DNA of 64,000 bases from Streptomyces sp. NBC_00691 (GTDB taxonomy: Bacteria; Actinomycetota; Actinomycetes; Streptomycetales; Streptomycetaceae), in the NCBI RefSeq assembly GCF_036226665.1, contig NZ_CP109007.1:2706501-2770500 (forward strand). The letters are read 5' to 3'. This document shows, in pieces, positions 35,429 to 44,601 of this stretch (within the stretch, counting starts at the first letter, position 1; each line of letters starts with the position of its first letter). The notes under the pieces were generated by a model. It searched no databases. It had not been told where the DNA came from and saw nothing but the letters and a program-made list of their open reading frames with translations. The translations under genes were made by a program, and so were the position numbers.

Positions 35429-36208
35429 ATGGCAGCCCCGACACCGGAACGGGAACCCGTCATCTCCGTCCGCGGAGCCACCGCGGCCCTCGGCGCCCGG
35501 CCCGTCCTCCGGGGCGTCGACCTCACCGTCCGTCGCGGTGAGGTCGTCGCGCTGCTCGGCGCCAACGGCTCCGGCAAGTCCACCGCGGTCCGCTCCGTCA
35601 TCGGCCAGGTGCCGCTGACGGGCGGCACGATCGAGCTGTTCGGCACGGACCGGAAGCGCTTCCGCGAATGGGCGCGGGTCGGCTACGTACCGCAGCGGAC
35701 CACCGCCGCGAGCGGTGTCCCCGCCACCATCCGCGAGGTCGTCTCCTCCGGTCGGCTGTCCCGCCGCAGGTTCGGCTGGCTGACCAAGGCCGACAAGGCC
35801 GCCGTCGCGCGGGCCATCGACCTGGTCGGGCTCGCCGACCGCGCCGGGGACTCCGTCTCCGCGCTCTCCGGCGGCCAGCACCAGCGGGTCCTGATCGCCC
35901 GCGCGCTCGCCGCCGAGCCCGAGCTCCTGATCATGGACGAGCCGATGGCCGGCGTCGACCTCGCGAGCCAGGAGATCCTCGCCTCGACCCTGCGCGAGCA
36001 GGTCGCAGACGGCACCTCCGTCCTCCTCGTCCTGCACGAGCTGGGCCCCCTGGAGCCGCTGATCGACCGTGCGGTCGTGCTCCGCGACGGCTGTGTCGTC
36101 CACGACGGCCCGCCGCCGGAGGCACTCGGCCAGCACGCGCTGCCGGGCCACGACCACGTCCATCCGCACGCGGCCGGGGAGCCGCTCCGTACGGGTCTGC
36201 TGACCTGA
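35429..36208 (+). CDS. znuC: Zinc ABC transporter, ATPase
   Basis: 259 aa from ATG 35429, chosen because AGGAGG lies 8 bp upstream (35415-35420); a GTG at 35399 overlapping the znuA stop is an alternative. Walker A LLGANGSGKST, signature LSGGQHQRVLIARAL, Walker B LLIMDEPMAGVD and His in LLVLHELG. It powers ZnuB. A His-rich tail (GHDHVHPHAAGE) may bind zinc. Confidence 0.93.
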   Translation: MAAPTPEREPVISVRGATAALGARPVLRGVDLTVRRGEVVALLGANGSGKSTAVRSVIGQVPLTGGTIELFGTDRKRFREWARVGYVPQRTTAASGVPATIREVVSSGRLSRRRFGWLTKADKAAVARAIDLVGLADRAGDSVSALSGGQHQRVLIARALAAEPELLIMDEPMAGVDLASQEILASTLREQVADGTSVLLVLHELGPLEPLIDRAVVLRDGCVVHDGPPPEALGQHALPGHDHVHPHAAGEPLRTGLLT

Positions 36209-36224
36209 GGAAGCTGACCTGATC

Positions 36225-37118
36225 ATGGAATTCCTCCAGTTCGACTTCATGCGGCGCGCACTGCTCGCGGCCGTGCTCGTCGGCATCACCGCGCCCGCCG
36301 TGGGCATCTACCTGGTTCAGCGCCGGCAGGCGCTGATGGGCGACGGCATCGGCCATGTCGCCATGACCGGCGTCGGCCTCGGCTTCCTCCTGAACTCCAG
36401 CCCGGTCTGGATGGCGACCCTGGTCGCCGTCGTCGGCTCGGTCGGGATGGAGCTGATCCGGGCGTACGGCAAGACCCGCGGCGACCTCGCGCTCGCGCTG
36501 CTCTTCTACGGCGGCATGGCCGGCGGTGTCCTGCTGATCAACCTCTCGCCGACCGGCTCCAACGCCAACCTCAGCTCCTACCTCTTCGGCTCGCTCTCCA
36601 CGGTCTCCTCGGAGGACATCACCGCGATCGGCATCCTGGCGGCCTTCGTCGTCCTGGTCACCGTCGGCCTGCGGCGGCAGCTCTTCGCGGTCAGCCAGGA
36701 CGAGGAGTTCGCCCGGGTCACCGGCCTCCCGGTACGCGCCCTGAACCTGCTGATCGCGGTGACCGCCGCGGTCACCGTCACGGTCGCCATGCGGGTCGTC
36801 GGCCTGCTGCTGGTCAGCGCCCTCATGGTGGTGCCGGTCGCGGCGGCCCAGCAGCTGTCGAAGTCGTTCCGCGCGACCTTCGTCCTCGCGGTGGTGACGG
36901 GCGTCACGGTCACCCTGGCGGGCACGGTCACCTCCTACTACCAGGACGTGCCGCCCGGTGCGACGATCGTCCTGTACGCGATCGGTGTCTTCGTCCTGCT
37001 CACCCTGCTCGCCACGCCGCTCGCGAAACGGCGGGCGCGGGCGGCCGAGGCGGGCGCGGAGAGCTGTGACGCACCGGTTCCGGCGACCCGGCGTCCCACG
37101 GACGACGTGAAGGTCTGA
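36225..37118 (+). CDS. znuB: Zinc ABC transporter, permease
   Basis: 297 aa with about eight membrane segments, ABC-3 family: MRRALLAAVLVGITAPAVGIYLVQRRQALMGDGIGHVAMTGV opens the protein, and VVGLLLVSALMVVPVAAAQQL is typical of the family. 16 bp after znuC; same operon. Confidence 0.93.
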   Translation: MEFLQFDFMRRALLAAVLVGITAPAVGIYLVQRRQALMGDGIGHVAMTGVGLGFLLNSSPVWMATLVAVVGSVGMELIRAYGKTRGDLALALLFYGGMAGGVLLINLSPTGSNANLSSYLFGSLSTVSSEDITAIGILAAFVVLVTVGLRRQLFAVSQDEEFARVTGLPVRALNLLIAVTAAVTVTVAMRVVGLLLVSALMVVPVAAAQQLSKSFRATFVLAVVTGVTVTLAGTVTSYYQDVPPGATIVLYAIGVFVLLTLLATPLAKRRARAAEAGAESCDAPVPATRRPTDDVKV

Positions 37119-37192
37119 TCCGGCCCGGACTCAGGGCCGTGGGGGGCTGGCAGAATGGCGGGGGCAGACAAGCATTCAAGGAGGCCCCCGTG

Positions 37193-37600
37193 GTGACGGC
37201 AGGACCCCCCGTACGAGGCCGCTCGACCAAGCAGCGTGCCGCCGTCTCCGCGGCGCTGAACGAGGTGGACGAGTTCCGCAGCGCCCAGGAGCTGCACGAC
37301 ATGCTCAAGCACCGCGGCGACTCGGTCGGCCTCACCACCGTCTACCGCACGCTGCAGTCCCTGGCGGACGCGGGCGAGGTCGACGCGCTGCGGACGAGCG
37401 AGGGCGAGACGGTGTACCGCCGCTGTTCGACGGGCGACCACCACCACCATCTGGTGTGCCGCCTCTGCGGCAAGGCCGTGGAGGTGGAGGGTCCGATGGT
37501 GGAGCAGTGGGCCGAGACGATCGCCTCGGAGCACGGTTTCGTGAACGTGGCGCACACGGTGGAGATCTTCGGCACCTGTGCGGACTGCGCCGGGAAGTGA
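37193..37600 (+). CDS. zur: Zinc uptake regulator Zur (Fur family)
   Basis: 135 aa from the GTG at 37193, with AAGGAGG 8 bp upstream. Winged-helix DNA-binding domain (TKQRAAVSAALNEVDEFRSAQELHDML; GLTTVYRTLQSLADAGEVDALR) and a C-terminal metal domain with HHHHLVCRLCG and CADC (structural zinc Cys pairs). It sits 74 bp after znuB, so it may be co-transcribed or have its own promoter. It would act on the boxes before znuA. Confidence 0.93.
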   Translation: MTAGPPVRGRSTKQRAAVSAALNEVDEFRSAQELHDMLKHRGDSVGLTTVYRTLQSLADAGEVDALRTSEGETVYRRCSTGDHHHHLVCRLCGKAVEVEGPMVEQWAETIASEHGFVNVAHTVEIFGTCADCAGK

Positions 37601-37627
37601 CCGTCGCGCCGTGACCTGACATACGAG

Positions 37628-37656
37628 AGGCCCGTACCGAGAGGTACGGGCCTTTT
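37628..37656. terminator. Terminator between zur and uppS
   Basis: 11-bp perfect stem AGGCCCGTACC with a GAGA loop, ending in TTTT on the plus strand. Bidirectional between convergent genes. Confidence 0.85.
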
Positions 37657-37667
37657 CGCGCGGTGGC

Positions 37668-38492
37668 TCAGCCCTTGTCGAGGACGGCCATGTCGGCCGG
37701 GTCGACACCGCCGAAGCGCCGGTCGCGCTGGGCGAACTCGACACAGGCCCGCCACAGGTCGCGGCGGTCGAAGTCGGGCCACAGCACGTCCTGGAAGACC
37801 ATCTCGGCGTACGCGCTCTGCCAGATCAGGTAGTTGGACGTGCGCTGCTCGCCGCTGGGGCGCAGGAACAGGTCCACGTCCGGCATGTCCGGGTAGTAGA
37901 GGTACTTCTGGATGGTCTTCTCGGTGATCTTCGCCGGGTCGAGGCGACCGGCCTTCACGTCCTCGGCGAGCGCCTGCGCCGCGTCCGTGAGTTCCGCGCG
38001 GCCGCCGTAGTTCATGCAGAAGTACAGCGTCAGCCTGGTGTTGTCCTTGGTCTGCTCCTGCGCGACCTGGAGCTCCTTGGCCACCGACTTCCACAGCTTG
38101 GGCATCCGGCCGACCCAGCGCACCCGGACGCCGAGGGAGTCGAGCTGGTCGCGGGACTTGCGGATGAAGTCGCGGTTGAAGTTCATCAGGAAGCGCACCT
38201 CCTCGGGGGAGCGCTTCCAGTTCTCGGTGGAGAAGGCGTACAGCGAGATCGACCCGACACCCATCTCGATCGCGCCCTGGAGCACGTCGAGCACCTGCTC
38301 GGCGCCGACCTTGTGGCCCTCGGTGCGGGGCAGGCCGCGCTCCTTGGCCCAGCGGCCGTTGCCGTCCATGACGATCGCGACGTGCTCCGGGACGAGCTCG
38401 GACTGGAGCTTCGGCGGGCGGGCACCGGAGGGATGCGGCTCGGGGGTGCTGTACTCCCGGCGCTGGCGACCGAGCAGTCGTGCGATGGCCAT
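37668..38492 (-). CDS. uppS: Isoprenyl transferase (cis-prenyltransferase)
   Basis: 274 aa from the ATG at 38492. Conserved [12 protein letters not shown] (substrate pyrophosphate binding), [25 protein letters not shown] and [21 protein letters not shown]. Makes a polyprenyl diphosphate, most likely the lipid carrier of cell-wall synthesis. Lies 17 bp after recO in a recO-uppS unit. Confidence 0.94.
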   Translation of the reverse strand: MAIARLLGRQRREYSTPEPHPSGARPPKLQSELVPEHVAIVMDGNGRWAKERGLPRTEGHKVGAEQVLDVLQGAIEMGVGSISLYAFSTENWKRSPEEVRFLMNFNRDFIRKSRDQLDSLGVRVRWVGRMPKLWKSVAKELQVAQEQTKDNTRLTLYFCMNYGGRAELTDAAQALAEDVKAGRLDPAKITEKTIQKYLYYPDMPDVDLFLRPSGEQRTSNYLIWQSAYAEMVFQDVLWPDFDRRDLWRACVEFAQRDRRFGGVDPADMAVLDKG

Positions 38493-38509
38493 GACGTGGT
38501 CTCTCCTAC

Positions 38510-39259
38510 CTAGCTTTTCTCTACGTACCGCAGGGAGCGCAGGCCGCGCTCCAGGTGCCAGTGCAGATAGGCGGACACGAGTCCGCTGCCCTCCCTGACG
38601 TGACGCGGCTCGCACGCGTCCGCCGTCGCCCAGTCGCCGGTGAGCAGCGCGCTGAGCAGGCCGATGGCCTCCGGAGAGGGTACGACGCTTCCGGGTACGC
38701 GGCAGTCGCCGCATATGACACCGCCCGCCGCGACCGAGAAGAACCGGTTGGGCCCGTGCATGCCGCACTTGGCACAGTCCACGAAGCTCGGCGCGTAGCC
38801 GTTCACGGCCAGCGAGCGGAGGAGGAAGGCGTCGAGGATCAGATGGGGGGCGTGCTCGCCCCGGGCGAGGGTCCGCAGGCCGCCGACGAGCAGCAGGTAC
38901 TGCTGCACGGCGGGCTCGCCCTCGTGGTCCGTGAACCGTTCCGCCGTCTCCAGCATGGCGGTGCCGGCGGTGTAGCGGGCGTAGTCGGTGACGATGCCGC
39001 TGCCGTACGCGGCGATGGTCTCGCTCTGCGTGCAGAGCGGCAGGCCGCGTCCGACCAGCTCGCTCCCCCGGGCGAAGAACTGCACGTCCACGTGGGAGAA
39101 CGGTTCGAGCCGCGCCCCGAACTTCGACTTGGTCCGCCGTACCCCGCGCGCGACGGCGCGTACGCGCCCGTGCCCGCGGGTGAGGAGGGTGATGATGCGG
39201 TCCGCTTCGCCCAGCTTCTGGGTGCGCAGCACGATGCCGTCGTCGCGGAACAGACTCAT
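38510..39259 (-). CDS. recO: DNA repair protein RecO
   Basis: 249 aa from the ATG at 39259. N-terminal OB fold ([42 protein letters not shown]), then a helical domain and the zinc site [14 protein letters not shown]...VICGDC. Loads RecA during recombinational repair with RecR and RecF. Upstream in-frame sequence is poorly conserved and is not included. Confidence 0.94.
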   Translation of the reverse strand: MSLFRDDGIVLRTQKLGEADRIITLLTRGHGRVRAVARGVRRTKSKFGARLEPFSHVDVQFFARGSELVGRGLPLCTQSETIAAYGSGIVTDYARYTAGTAMLETAERFTDHEGEPAVQQYLLLVGGLRTLARGEHAPHLILDAFLLRSLAVNGYAPSFVDCAKCGMHGPNRFFSVAAGGVICGDCRVPGSVVPSPEAIGLLSALLTGDWATADACEPRHVREGSGLVSAYLHWHLERGLRSLRYVEKS

Positions 39260-39321
39260 GGGCCCATTCTCGCGTACGGAGGAGGCTCCCCGGGCCCGAG
39301 TCGTGAGGGAGCCCGACGGAG

Positions 39322-39537
39322 TCAGGGCACCTCGCCGCGGCTCCGCGCGTTCACGTGCGCCGTGGCCGCGCTCAGCCGCTCGGCCGAGGTGGCCTCCCGT
39401 ACCTCGTCGGGCGCCACGTCCCATTCCCGTCCGCCGCCGAGCGGCCGGATCTGGACATAGGGCCCCTCGTGCCCCATGACCCTCCCGACCCGCCCGGTGC
39501 GGATCTCGACGACGTACGACCCGATGGGCAGTGTCAT
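39322..39537 (-). CDS. Small conserved Streptomyces protein (SH3-like)
   Basis: 71 aa from the ATG at 39537. [39 protein letters not shown] looks like a small beta-barrel; short proteins of this type often lie beside XRE regulators in Streptomyces. The ATG overlaps the stop of the upstream gene by 4 bp. Function unknown. Confidence 0.7.
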   Translation of the reverse strand: MTLPIGSYVVEIRTGRVGRVMGHEGPYVQIRPLGGGREWDVAPDEVREATSAERLSAATAHVNARSRGEVP

Positions 39538-39752
39538 GACCGGTTCTCCTCCCCCGGCAGGACGGCGGCGAGGAGCCGAGCCGTTTCCACCGTGCAGCAT
39601 CCCAATTCGACGTGCGGCCTCGGAGGATCGGCGGCGAGGGTGACGACGTCGAGCCCGGGCGAGGGAAGCCGGATTCCGGCCCTCGCGAGCGCCTCGCGCA
39701 ATTCGGTCACTGCCTCTTGTGCGACTTCGATCGCCCCTGTGGTCGTCTTCAT
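39534..39752 (-). CDS. Small conserved Streptomyces protein
   Basis: 72 aa from the ATG at 39752, preceded by GAAGGAAG. VAQEAVTELREALARAGIRLPSPGLDVV and VELGCCTVETARLLAAVL are seen in short proteins near XRE-type regulators (recalled, unnamed family). Coupled to the next gene by ATGA. The adjacent divergent regulator is broken. Confidence 0.7.
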   Translation of the reverse strand: MKTTTGAIEVAQEAVTELREALARAGIRLPSPGLDVVTLAADPPRPHVELGCCTVETARLLAAVLPGEENRS

Positions 39753-39906
39753 GATGTCTTCCTTCACCAACGTATGCCTTTCCGAATCCATTTCCTGCTT
39801 CGCCTCACCAGGGTGGGGCGGTATCCGTAGAATCGACAGCTGCGCAGGTCGTACAACTAGGGCGTAGCGTTCGGGAGTTAGTCCCTGGCCAAAGGCAGGC
39901 AGCAGG

Positions 39907-40200
39907 ATGCCCGGGTGTTCTTCGGGGGAAGAGCCCAAGGAGCACAGGGAGGCTGCGGGCCTTACCCGGGAGGAACTGGGCGGACGGGTGTTCGTTTCGG
40001 GGGCGTGCATAGGCCTGTTCGAGCAGGGAATTCGAAAGCAGTAGTGGGACGTGACGCTGAATCGATGTGGTCCTACAAACCGGCGGTATTCTCGAACGCA
40101 CGGTTCGCAAGCTCATCGACAAGTCGCCGTACGCCCCTCTTTCCACGCGGTGGCGGATCCGGAGGCGGTGGCGACGAAGATCTGCGAGTTCGCGCCGACG
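39907..40200 (+). pseudogene. Broken XRE (Scr1-like) regulator
   Basis: From 39907 the frame reads EHREAAGLTREELGGRVFVSG...IGLFEQGIRKQ then TAG (40042-40044), an XRE helix-turn-helix. The following IDVVLQTGGILERTVRKLIDKSPYAP (40061-40138) is in another frame, and VADPEAVATKICEFAPT (40150-40200) is back in the first frame. These three pieces match, in order, the N-terminal half of Scr1-type Streptomyces regulators. At least one stop and two frameshifts show decay. The C-terminal half is absent. Confidence 0.65.
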
Positions 40201-40377
40201 ACGCGCTCCTGGGCCTGCTCTGCCGCGACCTGCGGCGGTCGGACGACCACGGCGCGTACGGCTGGGCCCTGACGTTCGCCGGTCCCGTCGCCTTCGTGGG
40301 CGCCGCGTCCGGCGGATTCGCGCACGCGCCGTGGACAGGCCCTTCACCCGCAGTCAGCGCGCCTCTACGATCGCGCC

Positions 40378-41190
40378 ATGTCGATCACGTCACCCATTCC
40401 CGCCCTCAGGGGGCCCGACGGCACCGGGCTGCGCGCCGAAGGGCAGGCGCTGCTGCTCCGCCGCGCCCGCGAGGAGCTGCACATCCCGCTGAAGGCCGTG
40501 GCGCGCGTGCGCGTCGAGGGCCGGGCCGTGGCCGTCGAGCTCACGGCGGCGCCAGGCGCCGCTCCGCACGTCCAGCGGTTCGCGGGCGTGGACGAGGCGG
40601 CCGCCGGGGCGTTCGCCGACGCGGTCAACGCGGCCCTGCCGGAGGAGCCGGAGACGGTCGACGGCGCCGGGTACATATCGGGCACCCGCCTGGGCGACCC
40701 GTCCGCGGGGAAGGTCTTCCGCGCGATCAAGCGGGGGGCGCTCTACGGGAGCCTCGCGATCGTCGCGCTGTGCGTGCTGGTGATCGCCACCGGGCACGCC
40801 GCCGCGATCATCATCGTCGTTCCGAGCGGCCTCCTCGGGCTGTTCTTCCTCGTGCTCGGCTGGGCGGCCTCGTCCCCCTCGCGGGAGGAGCGCCGGCTGC
40901 GCAAGCACGGTGTCACGGTCGCGGCCGAGCGGGCCCCGGGCGAGCAGTCCACGTACGTCTACACGGACCCCGAGGGGCTGAGCCGCACCGTGCAGAGGTT
41001 CGCGGACACGTGGACCATCGACGTCGCCTACGATCCGCAGGACCCCGGACACGTGGTCGTCCTCCGGAGCCGGGGCATGCGCGCGCTGGACCTCACCCTG
41101 ACGGGGAGCGGCCTCCTCATCGGCCTGGTCGGCGCCGCCGGGGCGGTCACCGGCACGGTCCTCGCGCTGCTCGGCGTCGACGGACTCTGA
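40378..41190 (+). CDS. Membrane protein of unknown function
   Basis: 270 aa. A soluble N-terminal ~115 residues (LLLRRAREELHIPLKAVARVRVEGRAVAVEL, a PH-like beta pattern), two membrane segments (YGSLAIVALCVLVIATGHAAAIIIVV; GLLGLFFLVLGWAASS), a second soluble part (HGVTVAAERAP...STYVYTDPEG) and a C-terminal membrane helix (LIGLVGAAGAVTGTVLALLG). No family recognised; it starts right after the decayed XRE region. Confidence 0.75.
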   Translation: MSITSPIPALRGPDGTGLRAEGQALLLRRAREELHIPLKAVARVRVEGRAVAVELTAAPGAAPHVQRFAGVDEAAAGAFADAVNAALPEEPETVDGAGYISGTRLGDPSAGKVFRAIKRGALYGSLAIVALCVLVIATGHAAAIIIVVPSGLLGLFFLVLGWAASSPSREERRLRKHGVTVAAERAPGEQSTYVYTDPEGLSRTVQRFADTWTIDVAYDPQDPGHVVVLRSRGMRALDLTLTGSGLLIGLVGAAGAVTGTVLALLGVDGL

Positions 41191-41203
41191 GATCGACACC
41201 TTC

Positions 41204-41222
41204 ACTTATGGAAGTCATAAGT
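41204..41222. promoter_or_regulatory. ACTTAT-N7-ATAAGT inverted repeat
   Basis: Perfect 6-bp arms in an unusually AT-rich spot, 115 bp before fprA. May be an operator or part of the fprA promoter. Confidence 0.4.
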
Positions 41223-41276
41223 TCGCCTTATGAGTCCATAGACCGGGGGCGGGTACCGGTTCGCGTGCCGCATTAT

Positions 41277-41290
41277 TTAGGGTGACCTAA
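41277..41290. promoter_or_regulatory. TTAGG-N4-CCTAA inverted repeat before fprA
   Basis: The arms resemble those of iron-regulator (DmdR/IdeR) boxes, but the spacer is 4 bp rather than 9, so binding by that regulator is doubtful. It lies 46 bp before fprA. Confidence 0.4.
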
Positions 41291-41336
41291 GTGTCGGCGG
41301 CTTCGCCGCCACGTCGCTTGCGAAGGGAACCCAGTC

Positions 41337-42707
41337 ATGCCCCGCCCCCTCCGGGTCGCGATCGTCGGCGCCGGCCCCGCCGGAATCTACGCCGCCGATG
41401 CGCTGCTGAAGTCCGAGGCCGCCGCCGAGCCGGGTGTGTCCATCGACCTCTTCGAGCGGATGCCCGCACCCTTCGGCCTCATCCGCTACGGCGTCGCCCC
41501 CGACCACCCGCGCATCAAGGGCATCGTCAACGCCCTCCACCAGGTCCTCGACAAGCCGCAGGTCCGCCTCTTCGGCAACATCGACTACGGCACCGACATC
41601 CACCTCGACGACCTGCGCGCCTTCTACGACGCCGTGATCTTCTCGACCGGCGCCATGGCCGACCGCCCGCTGAGCATCCCGGGCGTCGAGCTGGACGGCT
41701 CGTACGGCGCCGCCGACTTCGCCTCCTGGTACGACGGCCACCCGGACGTCCCGCGCACCTGGCCGCTCGAGGCGGAGAAGGTCGCCGTCCTCGGCGTCGG
41801 CAACGTGGCCCTCGACATCGCCCGCATCCTCGCCAAGACCGGCGACGAGCTGCTGCCGACCGAGATCCCGGCCAACGTCTACGACGGTCTCAAGGCCAAC
41901 AAGGCCGTCGAGATCCACGTCTTCGGACGCCGCGGGCCGGCCCAGGCCAAGTTCAGCCCCATGGAGCTGCGCGAGCTGGACCACTCCCCCACCATCGAGG
42001 TCATCGTCAACCCCGAGGACATCGACTACGACGACGGCTCGATCGCCGAGCGGCGCAAGAACAAGCAGACCGACATGGTCGCCAAGACCCTGGAGAACTG
42101 GGCGATCCGCGACGTCGGCGACCGCCCGCACAAGCTCTTCCTGCACTTCTTCGAGTCGCCCGTCGAGATCCTCGGCGAGGACGGCCAGGTCGTCGGCCTG
42201 CGCACCGAGCGGACCGAGCTGGACGGCACGGGCAACGTGAAGGGCACCGGCACGACCACGGACTGGGACGTCCAGGCCGTCTACCGTGCCGTCGGCTACC
42301 TCTCCGACGAGCTGCCCAAGCTCCCCTGGGACGCCGTCAGCGGCACCGTCCCGGACGAGGGCGGCCGGGTCGTCGAGGAGACCGGCGAGCACATGGCCTC
42401 CACGTACTGCACCGGCTGGATCCGTCGCGGCCCCGTCGGCCTCATCGGCCACACCAAGGGTGACGCCAACGAGACCGTGGCGAACCTCCTGGACGACTTC
42501 GCGAACGGCCGGCTGCTCACCCCCGACACCCCGGAGGCGGACGCCGTCGTGTCCTTCCTGGAGGGCAAGGGCCTCACGTACACCACGTGGGAGGGCTGGT
42601 ACGCCCTGGACGCCGCCGAGAAGGCGCTCGGCGAGCCGCAGGGCCGCGAGCGCATCAAGATCGTCGAGCGCGAGGACATGCTGCGCGCGAGCGGCGCGAT
42701 CGAGTAG
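41337..42707 (+). CDS. fprA: Ferredoxin/adrenodoxin-type NADP+ reductase
   Basis: 456 aa. FAD motif VAIVGAGPAGIYAADALL, adrenodoxin-reductase pattern LFERMPAPFGLIRYGVAPDHPRIK, second nucleotide motif VAVLGVGNVALDIARILAK, IHVFGRRGPAQAKFSPMEL and C-terminal GPVGLIGHTKGDANETVANLL. This is the mycobacterial FprA type, which passes electrons between NADPH and ferredoxin, e.g. for P450s. Preceded by two inverted repeats; a stem-loop follows. Confidence 0.93.
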   Translation: MPRPLRVAIVGAGPAGIYAADALLKSEAAAEPGVSIDLFERMPAPFGLIRYGVAPDHPRIKGIVNALHQVLDKPQVRLFGNIDYGTDIHLDDLRAFYDAVIFSTGAMADRPLSIPGVELDGSYGAADFASWYDGHPDVPRTWPLEAEKVAVLGVGNVALDIARILAKTGDELLPTEIPANVYDGLKANKAVEIHVFGRRGPAQAKFSPMELRELDHSPTIEVIVNPEDIDYDDGSIAERRKNKQTDMVAKTLENWAIRDVGDRPHKLFLHFFESPVEILGEDGQVVGLRTERTELDGTGNVKGTGTTTDWDVQAVYRAVGYLSDELPKLPWDAVSGTVPDEGGRVVEETGEHMASTYCTGWIRRGPVGLIGHTKGDANETVANLLDDFANGRLLTPDTPEADAVVSFLEGKGLTYTTWEGWYALDAAEKALGEPQGRERIKIVEREDMLRASGAIE

Positions 42708-42722
42708 GACCTCCCAGGCTCC

Positions 42723-42764
42723 CGCCCCTTCCCCGGCCTACCCTGAAAGGACCGGGAAGGGGCG
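42723..42764. terminator. Stem-loop between fprA and the LuxR gene
   Basis: CGCCCCTTCCC pairs with GGGAAGGGGCG and extends a few bases further with a bulge. It ends 6 bp before the LuxR start, so it could both end fprA transcripts and mask translation of the next gene. Confidence 0.6.
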
Positions 42765-42770
42765 AGAGCC

Positions 42771-44522
42771 ATGTCCGTACCCACCACGACCGACCCGGTC
42801 GGACGCGCCAGGGACGCCGCCGCCCGTGAGTCCTGGGCCGAGGCGTACCAGCTGCTCCGCGCCCACGACCGGCACCCCTCGCGCGGCCTGACCGCCGACG
42901 ACCTCTCCGTGCTCGCCGACGCCGCCTGGTGGTCCGGGCACGTCGACGAGTCCGTGACCGCCCGGCTCCGGGCGCACGCCGCCTACCTCGCCGCCGACGA
43001 CCACCGGGGCGCGGGGCTCGCCTCCTGGTGGCTGTACTACGAGTACGCCGGCCTCGGGCGGCCCGCGGCGGCCGCCGGCTGGCTCCACCGGGCCCGGCAC
43101 CACCTGGAGGATCTGCCGGACTGCCCGGAGCAGTGCTTCCTGGCGATGACGGCGGCCGAGGAGGCGTCGGCACGCGGCGACCACGAGGCCGCCCTCGCCG
43201 CGACCCGCCGCATGACCGCCCTCGCCCTCGCCTGCGGCAGCCCCGATCTCCTCGCCCTCAGCCGCCAGGCCGGGTCCCGTGCGCTCCTCGCGGCCGGCCG
43301 CAGGACCGAGGGCCTCGCCCTCCTCGACGACGCGATGTGCGCGGTGTCGGCCGGCGAACTCAGCGGCATGGTCACCGGCTGGCTGTACTGCCTCGCCCTG
43401 ACCCAGTGCATGGAGGCCGCCGACTTCGCACGGGCGGTGGAGTGGACGAACGCGGCGATGGAGTGGTGCGCCCCGCCGTGGACCGGCCGCCCGCCGGACG
43501 AGGACACCGCCAGGGCCCCGGAGGGCGCCCCCGCGGGTGCCGCCCCGCTCCCCATGTCCGTCCCCTCCGGCGAGAACCCCTTCCGGGGCGTCTGCCGGGC
43601 CCACCGGGTCGAGGTCCTCGACCTCCTCGGGGCCTGGGCGCTCGCCGAGGCCGAGGCCCGGCAGGCCTGCCGGGAGGTGCCGGTGGACTGTCTGGAGTCG
43701 GCCGCCGCCGCGTACTACGCCGCCGGGGACGTGCAGCGGCGCCAGGGCCGCCTCGAAGCCGCCGCCGTCTCGTACGGGCACTCCCACGAGCTGGGCCGGA
43801 TCCCGCAGCCGGGCCTCGCGCTGCTGCGCCTGGCACAGGGCCGGGCCGACGCGGCGGTGGCGGGCGTCGACCTGGCCCTGGCCTGCCGGAGCGACCCCGA
43901 CCACGACGTCCTGGGCCGGGCCCGGCTGCTCGCCGCCCGCACGGAGGTGGCGCTCGCCGTCCGGGACCTGTCCGGGGCGGCGAAGGCGGCGGCGGGCCTC
44001 GACGCCCTCGCGGGCGCCGCCGACGGGGACGTACCCCTGCTGCGTGCCCTGGCCGACACGGCCCTCGGCTCGGTGGCCCTCGCCGGGAAGCGGCCCGGGG
44101 CGCTGCTGCCCCTGCGCCGGGCGCTCGCCGGATGGCTGGAGCTGCGGGTGCCGTACGAGGCCGCGCAGGTACGGATGCTGCTCGCGGCCGCCTGCCGGGC
44201 GGCGGGCGACGAGGAGGCGGCCCGCCTGGAGCTCGGCACCGCCCGCGCGGTCTTCGAGCGGCTCGGGGCCGTGCCGGACGCCCGGCGAGCGGCCGCGCTG
44301 CTCGGCGGCGGGTCGCGGCGGCGGCTGCCGGGCGGGCTCACCGCGCGGGAGGCGGAGGTCCTGCGGCTGGTCGCCTCGGGCGGCACCAACAAGGACATCG
44401 CCCGGTCGCTGGTGATCAGCGAGCACACCGTCGCCCGGCATCTGAACAACATCTTCGCCAAGCTGGGCGTCGGCTCCCGCGCCTCCGCCACGGCCTACGC
44501 CTACGCGCACGACCTGGTCTGA
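42771..44522 (+). CDS. LuxR family regulator with helical repeat domain
   Basis: 583 aa. About 500 residues of Ala/Leu-rich TPR-like helices (e.g. [36 protein letters not shown]) precede a C-terminal LuxR helix-turn-helix: [51 protein letters not shown] (about 523-573). No N-terminal ATPase is present, so it is not a full LAL protein. The next gene, a BBE-type flavoenzyme, starts 79 bp later and may be a target. Confidence 0.9.
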   Translation: MSVPTTTDPVGRARDAAARESWAEAYQLLRAHDRHPSRGLTADDLSVLADAAWWSGHVDESVTARLRAHAAYLAADDHRGAGLASWWLYYEYAGLGRPAAAAGWLHRARHHLEDLPDCPEQCFLAMTAAEEASARGDHEAALAATRRMTALALACGSPDLLALSRQAGSRALLAAGRRTEGLALLDDAMCAVSAGELSGMVTGWLYCLALTQCMEAADFARAVEWTNAAMEWCAPPWTGRPPDEDTARAPEGAPAGAAPLPMSVPSGENPFRGVCRAHRVEVLDLLGAWALAEAEARQACREVPVDCLESAAAAYYAAGDVQRRQGRLEAAAVSYGHSHELGRIPQPGLALLRLAQGRADAAVAGVDLALACRSDPDHDVLGRARLLAARTEVALAVRDLSGAAKAAAGLDALAGAADGDVPLLRALADTALGSVALAGKRPGALLPLRRALAGWLELRVPYEAAQVRMLLAAACRAAGDEEAARLELGTARAVFERLGAVPDARRAAALLGGGSRRRLPGGLTAREAEVLRLVASGGTNKDIARSLVISEHTVARHLNNIFAKLGVGSRASATAYAYAHDLV

Positions 44523-44601
44523 ACGGCCCATCCGGGCCGGGGTCCACGCATGGGCGGTTCGGGCGATGCGGGCCCGGAGCCCACCGGGCTACACCGGAGG
44601 C

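Noticed and set aside
39753..40010. Upstream extension of the small gene at 39534-39752
   Set aside because: The in-frame extension runs through the antisense of the broken XRE regulator; the ATG at 39752 has a ribosome-binding site and family-like start.
41277..41290. Canonical DmdR/IdeR iron box before fprA
   Set aside because: The half-sites are right but the spacing is 4 bp, not 9, so I list it only as an inverted repeat.
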